A stretch of 64,000 nucleotides of DNA from Acidobacteria bacterium 13_2_20CM_2_57_6 (GCA_001917435.1 MNEA01000086.1:36625-100624); one strand, 5' to 3'. Positions 17,330 through 28,400 are shown, counted from the first letter of the stretch. Numbers and translations: made by a program. Notes: generated by a model from the sequence alone, not told the origin.

Positions 17330-18271
17330 ATGCGTATTCGTCACATTGCCATTTTCAGCGCCGCTGTTTTAGCCGGCGCGCTCGCCGGAAGCCTCGTCGG
17401 CCCTCGTCCCGCGGAAGCCGTCGCTCGCGAACTTATTGAACTCCAGCGCGACGTCACCTCCTTGCTTCAGGGTCAGAAGGATCTTTCCACCCAAGTCACC
17501 CAAGACAACACCGTCATGAAGACGCTCATCAGCCAATCCAACGACACGGTTGGCAAGTTGGGCTCCACCATGAGCTCGCTCCAGAAGTCCGTCCAGGATG
17601 TTCAAGCCAATTCCGGTGCGCGCTTGGACACCATGTCCACGCAAGTCCAGGGCCTCTCCGACAACCTCGAGGAAATCAAATCCCGCCTTGGCAAGCTTAA
17701 CCAGCAGCTCGTTGATCTCCAGAATTCCGTGCAAACTCTCGACGCCAAAATTTCCGGCGCTGGCGCGCCAGCTCCGACGACAGGCCTCGCTACTCCCACT
17801 TCTTCGACGGGCTCTCCAAGCCCCGCTGGCTCCGCCGGTTCCTTGGCCGGTCCGACTGGCCTCCCAGCCGGCGCACCCTCGGCCGACACGCTTTATTCCA
17901 ACGGCCTCCGCGACATCACCAGCGGCAAATACGATCTCGCCCGCTCCGAATTTGAGGACTACCTCAAGTATTACTCCGAAACCGATCTTGCCTCCAACGC
18001 CCAGTTCTACCTCGGCGAAATCTTTTACAAGCAGAAGCAGTACGTTGACGCTGTCGCCGCGTACGACAAAGTCCTCAGCAACTATCCCAAGAGTTTCAAG
18101 CTCGGACCCGCGCGCCTCCGCAAAGGCATGGCCCTTCTTGATCTCGGCCAGAAAACGGGCGGCGTTCGCGAACTCCGCGAAGTCATCAAGCGCTTCCCCG
18201 GCAGCGACGAAGATCGCCTCGCCCGCGCCAAACTCAAGGAACTCGGCGTTCCCATTACTGCCTCCCGCTAG
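17330..18271 (+). CDS. cpoB: Tol-Pal system protein YbgF/CpoB-like
   Basis: Signal peptide 'MRIRHIAIFSAAVLAGALAGSLVGPRPAEA', coiled coil, TPR C-terminus 'LYSNGLRDITSGKYDLARSEFEDYLKYYSETDLASNAQFYLGEIFYKQKQYVDAVAAYDKVLSNYPKS'. Confidence 0.9.
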   Translation: MRIRHIAIFSAAVLAGALAGSLVGPRPAEAVARELIELQRDVTSLLQGQKDLSTQVTQDNTVMKTLISQSNDTVGKLGSTMSSLQKSVQDVQANSGARLDTMSTQVQGLSDNLEEIKSRLGKLNQQLVDLQNSVQTLDAKISGAGAPAPTTGLATPTSSTGSPSPAGSAGSLAGPTGLPAGAPSADTLYSNGLRDITSGKYDLARSEFEDYLKYYSETDLASNAQFYLGEIFYKQKQYVDAVAAYDKVLSNYPKSFKLGPARLRKGMALLDLGQKTGGVRELREVIKRFPGSDEDRLARAKLKELGVPITASR

Positions 18272-18407
18272 GCTCCCTCTCTTGGAACGACAGCCTCCCT
18301 GCTGGCCCTCCCTTCCTCAGCCCGTCTTTCCCCGGCTCGCTTGCTAGTTCCGGCCCTCCTTCTCTCTCTTGTACGGGTATCTCGGGGAATACGCTAGAAT
18401 TGGAACC

Positions 18408-18497
18408 GGAGGAGTGGGTGAGCGGTTGAAACCGGCGGTCTTGAAAACCGTTAGGCTCGAAAGGGTCTCGGGGGTTCGAATCCCTCCTCCTCCGCCA
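18408..18497 (+). tRNA. tRNA-Ser (anticodon TGA), CCA encoded
   Basis: GGAGGAG...CTCCTCC-G-CCA acceptor stem; anticodon arm CGGTCTTGAAAACCG with TGA; long variable arm (class II); T-arm GGGGGTTCGAATCCCTC. Confidence 0.95.
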
Positions 18498-18628
18498 GCA
18501 TACCCACGGCACAGCACCGACGGAATTTAAGCTTCAGACGAGCCGTTGTCAGGGATCAAAGGAAACAACACTAGATGGGACGTCGAATTTCTAGGCGTTC
18601 AAACTAGCGAACGAACGGCGCGCTGCAA

Positions 18629-18961
18629 TTACAGCTTGAAGATTCGCTCCATGAGGACCCATTTCTCTCCCGGGCGGGCCTGCGGAAATGGTTGCTGAAA
18701 TCTCCACATAAGCTTCTCCCACTCTTGCACCTTCGCATCGCTCCTGTCCGCTTGCGCTTTTGCCTCAAACGAAAAACGTTCGCTGACTTCCATAATCATG
18801 AACAAGCGTGTACCGCGCAGATAAATTTCCATGTCTTCGATCCCAGCGTCCTTGATGCTCTTCGTAATCTCCGGCCAGACGTTCTGATGATGACGCTTGT
18901 ACTCCTCAATCAGTTCGGGAGAGTCCTTCAGATCGAGCGCCAGGCAGTATCGCTTGCTCAT
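18629..18961 (-). CDS. L-rhamnose/L-fucose mutarotase family protein
   Basis: 'KRYCLALDLKDSPELIEEYKRHHQNVWPEITKSIKDAGIEDMEIYLRGTRLFMIMEV..W..LMWRFQQPFPQARPGEKWVLMERIFKL'. Confidence 0.9.
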   Translation of the reverse strand: MSKRYCLALDLKDSPELIEEYKRHHQNVWPEITKSIKDAGIEDMEIYLRGTRLFMIMEVSERFSFEAKAQADRSDAKVQEWEKLMWRFQQPFPQARPGEKWVLMERIFKL

Positions 18962-18988
18962 GAATTTCTCCTCTTCGGCTGTGGGAAC

Positions 18989-20194
18989 TCAGCCCGTGGT
19001 AACGTCTGTGCTCCGCTGATGCGAGCCCCAGAATGAATAAAGCGCAATAACGGCATACGCAACGAGCGGCACCGAATATGCGATTGCCAGACTGTGAGTT
19101 TTCACCGAGATGAACCCCATCATCGGCGTCAAAACCGCGCCTCCAACAATGGCCATCACGAGCAGCGATCCTCCCAGCTTGGTGTTTGGCCCGAGGCCCT
19201 TCAGTCCGAGAGCGAAGATCGTCGGGAACATGAGGGACATGAAAAAGCTGGTCAGAAACACGCACCAAAGTCCGAGCCAACCGGGATTAAAGACAGCAAC
19301 GCCCACGAGCACGATATTCGCGACGCTATACGCACCCATGAGCTTGCTCGGACTAATGAATCCCATCAGCCAGGCGGAGGCGAAGCGTCCTACCCCAAAG
19401 GCCGCCAGCGTGCCCGTCAGGAAATAACCCGCGACCTTCTCGGATTGGTGTGCGTACTCCTGGACATAAGAGATGAAGTAGCTCCAGGTCCCCACCTGCG
19501 CGCCGACATAGAAAAACTGCGCGACAACCGCAAACAGAAAATGCGGATAACGAAAGAGCTCGCGGAAATGTCCTCGGTCGCCGGACTCATCTTCGTGCTC
19601 GCTTCGAATGGCCGGAAATTTGGTCCACAAGATGAGCATCCCCCATATAAGCGCAACCGCCCCGATTACCAAATACGGTTTAACAACACGCAACGTTTCA
19701 GAGCGAAGATACGCTTCGTAAGTATGCTGCGCTTGTCGAACTGCGATTTCCTGCGGTGTTAGCTCAACTCCCGAGAAAATAAATATGGTGCCAATCAACG
19801 CTCCGGTGATCGCCCCAAGCGGATTGAAGGCCTGCGAGAAGTTCAACCGACGTTCCGAGCTGTCGGGGTCGCCCAACTGCGCGATGAAGGGGTTCGATGC
19901 GGTTTCCAAGAACGACAGGCCGCTGGCGATTACGAAAAGCGCGAAGAGAAAAAAGCCGTAACTCCCGGCGAGTGCGGCAGGCCAGAACAAGAAAGCGCCA
20001 GCGCCAAAAAGCACCAGCCCGGTAACATGGCGGATCAGCACGTCATTGAGGTTGTTCGGAATCCCCCACAGAAAGAACAACACGGTGACAAGAATGAAAG
20101 GAACGAGCTGTCCCGCAGGGAATAAATGAGATCTCGCCCGGGTCAGAGGCTGCGAAGGATCAGTGGGCTGGCTCACTTGTGAGTCTGTTGGCAT
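18989..20194 (-). CDS. fucP: FucP-like L-fucose:H+ symporter (MFS)
   Basis: 'FILVTVLFFLWGIPNNLNDVLIRHVTGLV..GLSFLETASNPFIAQLGDPDSSERRLNFSQAFNPLGAITGALIGTIFIFSG' FucP signature. Confidence 0.92.
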   Translation of the reverse strand: MPTDSQVSQPTDPSQPLTRARSHLFPAGQLVPFILVTVLFFLWGIPNNLNDVLIRHVTGLVLFGAGAFLFWPAALAGSYGFFLFALFVIASGLSFLETASNPFIAQLGDPDSSERRLNFSQAFNPLGAITGALIGTIFIFSGVELTPQEIAVRQAQHTYEAYLRSETLRVVKPYLVIGAVALIWGMLILWTKFPAIRSEHEDESGDRGHFRELFRYPHFLFAVVAQFFYVGAQVGTWSYFISYVQEYAHQSEKVAGYFLTGTLAAFGVGRFASAWLMGFISPSKLMGAYSVANIVLVGVAVFNPGWLGLWCVFLTSFFMSLMFPTIFALGLKGLGPNTKLGGSLLVMAIVGGAVLTPMMGFISVKTHSLAIAYSVPLVAYAVIALYSFWGSHQRSTDVTTG

Positions 20195-21624
20195 GGCTTG
20201 TGTCCGAGCGGGGTCCTAAAGCTGCCACTGGTAGAAGAGTACGACCGCGGCGGGACTTCAATTCGCGTGCGTGCTCCGCTGGCCACGGGCTTGTCCGCTG
20301 CCTTGGGAACAACGCGAGTTGGGGCAGCAAAGTCATTCACTGCTTTCAGGTCCGATCCCGTCAAGACTTGCGCCATCAGCAGCCGGCCGCCCGTTCTGTC
20401 TTCCCAATTCAGTTCCACCTCGCGCGGCTTTGCCAGGTCGCGGTTCAATACAAAGACAGACAGCACGCCCTCCGCAGCTTGTATCGGACCGGCGACGTCC
20501 AGGTATGCCGCTGTTTCCGTTCCCGACGATTCATACGTCGGGCAGTTCTCCATCAGCACATCCAAAACGCTGCCCCGGCCATACTGCAAGGCCCAACTGT
20601 ACGGATACAGGATTGTTTGCCGTACCAATCCAGTCGTATTCGTCATCAGGGGAGCGATCACGTTCACAAGCTGCGCCAGGCAGCCGATCTTCACGCGATC
20701 CGCGGAGCGCAGAAGTGTGTTGATACAACCGCCGACCAACAGCGCATCTTCCAGGTTGTAGACTTCTTCCAATAAATGCGGCGCCTCTTGCCGATGTCCG
20801 TCGGTAGCAGAGCCGGATCGCGCACGGTACCACACGTTCCATTCGTCAAACGAAAGCCAAAGCTTCTTCTTGGAGCGCAGCCGCCCACGGACGAAATCGC
20901 AGACCGCCGTTACCTCCGCAAACTCCAGGTACGTGGGCATGCCCGGCCCGCTTGAGCCGCAAGCAACCAGCGTCAAATCGCGATCCACGTAACGCATCTG
21001 GCGGCCCGCATCCGCGGCCTTCCATCCGTACTCGGTCGCGGACATGTGACCGATCTGCCACGGCCCGTCCATCTCATTTCCTAGGCACCAGTGCCGCACG
21101 CGATGCGGATCCGCAACTCCATGTTTACGCCGTAACTCGCTCCAACGTGTCCCCTGGTCCACGTTGCAGTATTCCACCAGCGCTGCCGCATCTTCCGGAG
21201 TGCCGGTGCCAAGGTTGACCGCGAGGAGCGGCTGCGTTCCCGCGGCCTTGCACCACGCCAGAAATTCGTTTGTGCCGAATTCGTTGCTGTTCATCGAATT
21301 CCAGGCCTTGTCGAGAACTCGCGGGCGGCCCTGTTTCGGCCCCACACCGTCGAGCCAGTTATACCCGGAAACAAAATTCCCGCCCGGATAGCGGATCATC
21401 GGCACGCTCAGCTTGCGAATTTCCTCAAGGACATCCTTGCGATATCCATTCGAATCCGATAGCGCGGACTTCGGATCATATATGCCCTCGTAAATGGCGC
21501 GGCCAAGATGCTCGAGAAAGGAACCAAAAATGTTGCGGTCCAGCGCCGCACGCGTACGCCGCGTGTCGAGATACACGCGAATGGGCCCGGTCCCCACTTC
21601 TGAAGCAGGCGCTTGCGCTCTCAA
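20173..21624 (-). CDS. Alpha-N-arabinofuranosidase (GH51)
   Basis: 'NIFGSFLEHLGRAIYEGIYDPKS..PMIRYPGGNFVSGYNWLDGVGP..', acid/base 'WCLGNEMDGPWQIGHMSATEYG', nucleophile 'LSFDEWNVWYR'. Confidence 0.94.
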   Translation of the reverse strand: MRAQAPASEVGTGPIRVYLDTRRTRAALDRNIFGSFLEHLGRAIYEGIYDPKSALSDSNGYRKDVLEEIRKLSVPMIRYPGGNFVSGYNWLDGVGPKQGRPRVLDKAWNSMNSNEFGTNEFLAWCKAAGTQPLLAVNLGTGTPEDAAALVEYCNVDQGTRWSELRRKHGVADPHRVRHWCLGNEMDGPWQIGHMSATEYGWKAADAGRQMRYVDRDLTLVACGSSGPGMPTYLEFAEVTAVCDFVRGRLRSKKKLWLSFDEWNVWYRARSGSATDGHRQEAPHLLEEVYNLEDALLVGGCINTLLRSADRVKIGCLAQLVNVIAPLMTNTTGLVRQTILYPYSWALQYGRGSVLDVLMENCPTYESSGTETAAYLDVAGPIQAAEGVLSVFVLNRDLAKPREVELNWEDRTGGRLLMAQVLTGSDLKAVNDFAAPTRVVPKAADKPVASGARTRIEVPPRSYSSTSGSFRTPLGHKPCQQTHK

Positions 21625-21939
21625 AAAGTCGCCAAAAAGCGCACTCGCTGACGCACCAACTCCACTGCCGTGACTTCGCGGAGAAAACGACGCCTCGAGC
21701 TCTGCAACATCCGTGGCCTCCCCATATAGTCGCCTTGCTAAGTCGCGTACTGTAATCCATGAACCTTGCCGCGCGCAACGCCCGCCATCTCTGTCGCCTC
21801 CTTCGGCCCTCGCTCTGATTGCGATGCTCTTGTTCCCAGTCTGCAGGTCCCCGCGCCTCTGGTGCGGATCGTTGTAGACCTGCTTTTCCGAATTACAGGC
21901 TTTAAAGCTAGAATGCAGGGCGGTTCAGGAGGAATATCC

Positions 21940-22815
21940 ATGAAGCGCGCGGCAATCTGTTTTCTCTTCGTATCTATAATCACTGTATGTTCCATCCGGG
22001 CGCAGTCCAAGCTCTCCGTGAAGTGGGAAGAGCTGACCGCGGCGGATTTTCGCGAGGCCATCCAGCTATCCAAAGGAACGTGCCTGCTGCCTTTCGGCAT
22101 CCTGGAAAAACACGGTCCTCATCTGCCCCTGGGCACGGATCTTCTCAATGTGCGCCATGCCTCCTTGCAGGCTGCGCAGCAGGAGTTCGCCGTCGTTTTT
22201 CCACAGTATTACTTCGGACAAATTTTCGAAGCCAAGCACGAACCTGGAACCGTCGCTTACAGCATGGATCTACAATTAAAGCTGCTCCAGGAAACCACCG
22301 ATGAAATGGCTCGCAATGGCTGTAAAAAGATCGTCATTGTCAACGGCCACGGAGGAAACGAGCATCTGCTTCCCTTTTTCGCCCAGGCACAACTCGATCG
22401 CCCGCACGACTATGTCGTTTATGTCCTCGACGGCGAGCGCAGCCGCCCCGGCGGTCCGCCAAAAAAGTCGACTGCCATCGATTACCACGCTGGTGAAAAC
22501 GAAACCTCGAATACCATGGTTTCCCGGCCCGACCTGGTTCACATCGAGCGCGCCGCTACCGAATCCGGAATCGACCAGAAGCGCCTGCACCTACCCGAAG
22601 ATGTCTACACCGGCATCTGGTGGTACGCCCGCTTTCCCAACCATTACTCAGGAGACGGTTCGGTCGCCACGCGCGAACTCGGCGAATGGAACATGAACAA
22701 TTGGATCGCCGCCACCGTTGAAGCCATTCGCGCAGCCAAAACAGATGACCAAAGCCTCAAGCTCCAAAACGAATTCTACGAAAAGAGCAAACACCCGCTC
22801 GACACGCGGCCCTAA
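21940..22815 (+). CDS. Creatininase family protein with signal peptide
   Basis: RBS 'aggagga' before ATG 21940; 'LPFGILEKHGPHLPLGTDLLN..IVIVNGHGGNEHLLPFFAQAQ..YHAGENETSNTM'. Confidence 0.9.
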   Translation: MKRAAICFLFVSIITVCSIRAQSKLSVKWEELTAADFREAIQLSKGTCLLPFGILEKHGPHLPLGTDLLNVRHASLQAAQQEFAVVFPQYYFGQIFEAKHEPGTVAYSMDLQLKLLQETTDEMARNGCKKIVIVNGHGGNEHLLPFFAQAQLDRPHDYVVYVLDGERSRPGGPPKKSTAIDYHAGENETSNTMVSRPDLVHIERAATESGIDQKRLHLPEDVYTGIWWYARFPNHYSGDGSVATRELGEWNMNNWIAATVEAIRAAKTDDQSLKLQNEFYEKSKHPLDTRP

Positions 22816-22870
22816 ATCCGCGTAATGCTTCACGCAGGGAAGTTGATCGGCCGATAGAGATTAGGAACGA

Positions 22871-23248
22871 TTAGCGGGACTTAGTAAGTTGTTCCACCCA
22901 GCGGCGCAGCACTTCGAGGTGTCGTGATTCCAGATCGATGAATTCGATGCCCATGCCGATGCGCGGCTTCACGATACGTACCACGCCCAGCGCCTCTACC
23001 TTTTGATCTTTCCGCGTCATCGTGAGTCGAACGCGGGCGTTCGAAGCAAACGGTTTACTTGTGCAGATGAACGTCCCGCCCATCGAAATGTCGGACGTAA
23101 CACCCACAGCCTTCGCGCCGCTTTCAAGGTCCAGCAACTCCGCATCCGCCGCAAAAGGATAACGAATGCTGTACCGGCGATCGCGCACAGAGAGTCCCCG
23201 CGCGTCGCCTTTCGATGTCCTGTCGTCCATGGAGATGACGTTGCTCAC
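22871..23248 (-). CDS. PilZ domain protein
   Basis: 'RDRRYSIRYPFAADAELLDLESGAKAVGVTSDISMGGTFICTSKPFASNARVRLTM..GMGIEFIDL' PilZ RxxxR / D/NxSxxG pattern. Confidence 0.85.
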   Translation of the reverse strand: MSNVISMDDRTSKGDARGLSVRDRRYSIRYPFAADAELLDLESGAKAVGVTSDISMGGTFICTSKPFASNARVRLTMTRKDQKVEALGVVRIVKPRIGMGIEFIDLESRHLEVLRRWVEQLTKSR

Positions 23249-23503
23249 AGTCGTTTACGCCGGGCCGCAAACGGCTCTTTTTTACCGGGGCGCGTCCGGC
23301 ACGTATTAGTTTGCCTCAAAAATGCCTTCCCGAAAGCAGTTCGAGCTGGTCTTCACACCAAAAAGTCAATACCAACCCCTCCCGTGCAACGCCCCCGCGT
23401 TTCGCCTGCGCGTTATTACTTGGAACGACAAACCTCGTTTCTCCAGCCTTTCCGCCCCGTCCGGCCATGCTAGCCTGATTGCAGGACTCTCGTTTATCGC
23501 GCT

Positions 23504-24349
23504 ATGACCACACTATCTGACGGCCTCCGCCAAAGTGACCGCGTACGCTTCCGCATGTCTGTCGAGGCGTCGTGGGTCTCCAGCGCGGGCGCCACAGTCA
23601 CACAGAATGCCGAGACGCTGCTCGTCAGCCGTAATGGCGGCGTCCTCCGCCTGACCGAGAAGCTTTCCATGGGCCAGGAGCTCCACCTCCGCCGCAAACT
23701 CGATGACGACCAGTGGAAAAACACTCGCGCCCGCGTCGTCGCCGAAATCGACCAGGACCCGCCTAACCACTTCCTCTACGCCGTCCATATTCTTGATCCC
23801 CGGGCTGACTTCTGGGACATCGACTTCCCCGCCCCTCACAAGGGTGAAGAAGCTCTGGCGCGCCTTCTCATGGAGTGCAGTTTCTGCCAGCGCCGCGAAG
23901 TCGTTTATCTCAACGAGCTCCAGTTGAAGTCCTTCGAAGTCCGCAAATGCGTCGCGCGCGTCTGCAAACTTTGCGACTCGCCTTCGATCTGGGTCGAATC
24001 CCAATCCGAAATTCGCGATCCAGAGAACGGCGTATCCACACTCCCCGTCGATGAGCGCGTCATTCCCCGCCGTAACCGCACGCGCATCAAAGCCCGCGTC
24101 CTCGCCGCCATCCGCCACCGCGGCTTTCAGGAAGAGATTGCCGTCTGCGAAGATCTCTCCAAAGGCGGCCTCAGCTTCCGCAGCCGCAATCAATATCCCG
24201 AAGGCACGCGCCTCGAAGTTGCCGTTCCTTTCACCCCCGGCACCGGCGCCATCTTTGTTCCCATCCGTATCGTTTTTTCCCAAGCCATCCCCACTGCTGG
24301 CCTCTACCGCCATGGCGCCGCCTATATCAAGCCCCCTCTCGACGTCTGA
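23504..24349 (+). CDS. Two-PilZ-like-domain protein with central Cys-rich (zinc-ribbon-like) segment
   Basis: N-terminal PilZ-like 'SDRVRFRMSVEASWVSS', middle 'CSFCQRREVVYLNELQLKSFEVRKCVARVCKLC', C-terminal PilZ 'RRNRTRIKARVLAAIRHRGFQEEIAVCEDLSKGGLSFRSRN'. Confidence 0.75.
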   Translation: MTTLSDGLRQSDRVRFRMSVEASWVSSAGATVTQNAETLLVSRNGGVLRLTEKLSMGQELHLRRKLDDDQWKNTRARVVAEIDQDPPNHFLYAVHILDPRADFWDIDFPAPHKGEEALARLLMECSFCQRREVVYLNELQLKSFEVRKCVARVCKLCDSPSIWVESQSEIRDPENGVSTLPVDERVIPRRNRTRIKARVLAAIRHRGFQEEIAVCEDLSKGGLSFRSRNQYPEGTRLEVAVPFTPGTGAIFVPIRIVFSQAIPTAGLYRHGAAYIKPPLDV

Positions 24350-24437
24350 ACCTTCCGAGCGTGCTGTCTTTGGCTATCCTTCCTCGCTCACCTCGCGTCC
24401 GTAAGACCCTTTCACCCGCCCCGCAGCCGCTCAAACC

Positions 24438-25457
24438 TCAGTGTCCCAAATCGAAGAACTGTCCCATCTTCCGGAACTTCTCATGCCGCGCATCGAGCAG
24501 TCCCGCGATGGGCTGATTCGTCAGTAGCACCAGTTGCCGGTCCAGCACTTCGTCCAGGAACCGCGCAGCCGCTTCATGGTCGCTGTGCGCTCCGCCTTCC
24601 GGTTCCGCCACGATCTCATCCACGATGCCCAGTTCTTTCAAATCCTTTGCCGTGATTTTCATGGCCGCCGCCGCCGTTTCCGCTTTCGTGGAATCGCGCC
24701 AGATGATCGAAGCGCACCCCTCCGGCGAAATCACCGAGTAGAAACTGTTCTCCAGAATGTTGACGCGATCGCCGACGGCAATCGCCAGCGCGCCTCCCGA
24801 CCCGCCCTCGCCCGTCACCGTGACGATTACCGGCACCGGCAGCCGGGCCATCTCGCGAAGATTGCGCGCAATGGCTTCGCCCTGTCCCCGTTCTTCGGCA
24901 TCGATCCCCGGGTACGCCCCGGGCGTATCAATAAAAGTGAAAATCGGCCGCCCGAATTTCGCCGCCAACTGCATGATCCGCAAAGCCTTGCGATAACCTT
25001 CTGGTTTGGGCTGGCCGAAATTGCGCGCCAGCCGCTGCTTGGTGTCACGTCCTTTTTGGTGTCCGACGATAGCCACCGGCCGACCGTGAAACTTTCCCAG
25101 TCCCGTGATGATCGCTTTGTCGTCGGCGTAACCGCGGTCACCATGCAGTTCAATGAAATCGGTAAACAATAAACTAACAAAATCCAAAGTGTACGGGCGC
25201 TGCTGATGACGCGCGATTTGCGCGCGCTGCCACGGCCCCAGGTGCGAGTAGAACTCGCGCCGTAATTCCGCAACCTGTTCGCGGATGCGTTCCACTTCCC
25301 TGTCGGCGTCGGCATTGCCGGCCAGGTGGCGCAATTCCTCGACATCTTTTTCGAGTCGTTCGATTTCCTTTTGGCGCTCGATTTCTTTTTGACGGTCGTT
25401 CTCTTTTGAATGGGTCGCAGGCGGAGCGCCGGTTTTGTTTTTCTCTTTTGTTTTCAT
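24438..25457 (-). CDS. accA: Acetyl-CoA carboxylase carboxyltransferase subunit alpha
   Basis: '[102 protein letters not shown]'; start at MKTKEKNK, overlapping the dnaE stop (ATGA). Confidence 0.96.
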   Translation of the reverse strand: MKTKEKNKTGAPPATHSKENDRQKEIERQKEIERLEKDVEELRHLAGNADADREVERIREQVAELRREFYSHLGPWQRAQIARHQQRPYTLDFVSLLFTDFIELHGDRGYADDKAIITGLGKFHGRPVAIVGHQKGRDTKQRLARNFGQPKPEGYRKALRIMQLAAKFGRPIFTFIDTPGAYPGIDAEERGQGEAIARNLREMARLPVPVIVTVTGEGGSGGALAIAVGDRVNILENSFYSVISPEGCASIIWRDSTKAETAAAAMKITAKDLKELGIVDEIVAEPEGGAHSDHEAAARFLDEVLDRQLVLLTNQPIAGLLDARHEKFRKMGQFFDLGH

Positions 25458-28400
25458 TCCGGCACCTTTCGAACGGCGGACCCGCCACAAATTTCGCGGA
25501 TTGCGTCCACAAGTTCTGGCGAACCCTTTACGCGTTGCTGCGCCTGCAGTACGGCCACGGAACCGTCCTGCGAGCACAGTTCAAACACCACCTGGCATAG
25601 TCCAGGCGAAGCGGCAAACAAGTCTTCCAGACGATCGAGAGCCTCTTCGCTCAGCGCTTGCATTTCGATTCGAACGCGAATCTCGCTGGATGTAGCGCGC
25701 TCAGCGATTTCGTCCAGCCGGCGTGCTTCCTGCAAGGAAAGCCGCGTGCCTGCTTCCTCGACCTGTACGCGGACTTTCAGCAGTAGCGGATTCCCCGGCT
25801 TTAATACCGCCTCAACGCGCGCAAAACTCTCCGGAAACGCGAGCAGTTCCTGAACTCCTGTCATATCCTGAATCGTGAAGATAGCCCAGCGAGCGCCTTT
25901 TTTCGAGCGCATTGGACGAGTACCCACGATCAACGCCGCCACGGTGATCTCTTTTCCGTTTCGCTGCTCTTCCACTTGATCGAGAGAAACTGTCTTCAGG
26001 TCCATCAGGCGGGAAGCGTATTTCGCCAGCGGATGCCCGGAAACATAAAAGCCGAGCATGGCGTATTCGCTTGCGAGGCGCTCTTCCTCGCTCCACGGAA
26101 CAGCTTCGCGCAATTCGAATGGCGTCGGCGCAGGGGCGGCGGCAGTACCGAACAGCCCGTGCTGGCCGGATTCGCGGGTGCGGGAAGCACGCTGCAGGGC
26201 CGCAACCGCATCATCTACCGAAGCGAGCATAGATTCGCGCGGTCCGAGAGAATCCACCGCTCCGGATTTAATGAGGCTTTCAAATACGCGTTTGTTCAGA
26301 AAGCGCGACTCGATGCGCTCGCAGAAATCGTACAGCGATTTGAACTCTCCCTGGCTGAGTCGCGATTCACGAATGGCTTTGGCGGTATTCTCTCCGACGT
26401 TCTTGATCGCTGCCAAACCGAAGCGAATCGATTCGCCGACGGGAGTGAAGTAGAGGTCGCTCTCATTTACATCGGGCGGAAGAATGGAAATACTCATTCC
26501 TCGCGCTTCATTGATATATTTGACGACTTTTTCGGTGTTGCCAGCTTCCGAAGTCAACAGCGCGGCCATGAATTCCACCGGATAATGCGTTTTCAGGTAA
26601 GCCGTCTGGTATGCAAGCAACGCGTAGGCGCAGGAATGCGACTTGTTGAACCCGTAGCCGGCAAATTCCTCCATCAAGTTGAAAATGCGTTCGGCCTTTT
26701 TCTCCGGAATTTTATTGGTAGCGCAGCCGGTCATGAACTTGGCGCGTTGGGCCGCCATCTCTTCCTTCTTTTTTTTGCCCATTGCGCGGCGAAGGATGTC
26801 CGCTTCGCCGAGCGAAAAACTCGCCAGGCGATTGGCGATCTGCATCACCTGTTCCTGGTACAGGATGACGCCGTACGTTTCCTCGAGTATGTCTTGCAAC
26901 TGCGGAAGTTCGTAGCTGACCTTGGTCTTGCCCTGCTTGCGGTTGATGAAATCATCGATCATGCCGCCCTGGATGGGGCCAGGGCGATAGAGTGCATTCA
27001 GCGCAGTTAGATCTTCGATCCGGGTCGGCTGGTAACGCCGCAGAATGTCCCGCATGCCATGCGATTCGAACTGGAAGATGGCCGTCGTATCCCCACGGGC
27101 AAAGAGCTTGTAGGTTTCGGCGTCGTCCAATGCCAGGCTGTCAATGTCAATTTTTGCGCCGCGATTCTGCTCAATCATTCGAACGGTATCGTGGAGCACC
27201 GTGAGCGTCGTCAGGCCAAGAAAATCCATCTTTAGCAGCCCGATGCGCTCGAGCGCATTCATGTCGTACTGCGTCGTGATTTCCTCGCGGTTTGACTTGT
27301 AGAGCGGCACGACCTCGGTGAGCGGTCGCGGCGAAATGACCACACCGGCAGCATGCGTGGAAGCGTGCCGCGATAGTCCTTCGAGACGTAGCGCCACGGC
27401 CATCAAATCCTTGAGACGTTCATCGCTGTTGATCGCCGATTTAAGTTGGGGCGCTTCTTCAAGTGCGTCTTTCAACTCGATGCCCAGCGTCGTCGGAATG
27501 AGCTTGGCGAGCCGGTCCACTTCGCCGTAGGGAATGTCCATGGCGCGGCCAACGTCCTTGACCGCAGCCTTGGCGGCCATCGTTCCAAAAGTAATAATCT
27601 GCGCAACGTTTTCGCGCCCGTACTTTTGCGTCACATATTCGATCAACTCGCCACGTCGCCGCATGCAGAAGTCGATGTCGATGTCGGGCATGGAAACGCG
27701 CTCGGGGTTCAGGAAGCGCTCGAAGAGCAGGTTGTATTGCAAAGGATCGACGTCAGTGATGCGCAAGGCGTAGCTGACCAGGCTGCCCGCCGCGGAACCA
27801 CGCCCCGGCCCGACCGGCACGTCTTGCGCGCGCGCGTAGTGTATGAAATCCCAAACAATCAAGAAGTAGCCCTCGTAGCGCATCTTCTTGATCATTTCAA
27901 TTTCGGAGGTCAGCCGGCGTTCGTACTCGGCCAGGGAATTTCGCAGAAAGCCCTGTTGCGCCAGGCGCTCGAGCTGCGGGATGCGGGCGGCAAATCCTTC
28001 GCGCACAACGGATTCAAAATAGCTTGCCGAAGTATGCCCTTCGGGAACTCTGAATTCCGGGAACGGATTGGGGATGCGCTCGACCTTGACGTTGCAGCGC
28101 GAAGCGATGTCCACAGTGCGGCTCAGCGCTTCAGGAATTTCGCCGAAGACCTGCGCCATCTCTACTGCACTCTTGAAGTAGAACTGATCGGTCTGGAACT
28201 TCATCCGATTAGTGTCGCTCATGGTCTTGCCGGTCTGGATGCAGAGCAACACTTCCTGGGCATGAGCGTCGTCGTGATGGAGATAGTGACAATCGTTAGT
28301 GGCCACCAGCGGGATGCCCGTCTCTTTCGAGAGACGGACCAGGTCGCGATTCACGTCTTTTTCGATCGGCAATCCCTGGTCTTGAATTTCGAGGAAGAAA

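Noticed and set aside
25976-27010. 344-aa plus-strand ORF
   Set aside because: Antisense shadow of dnaE.
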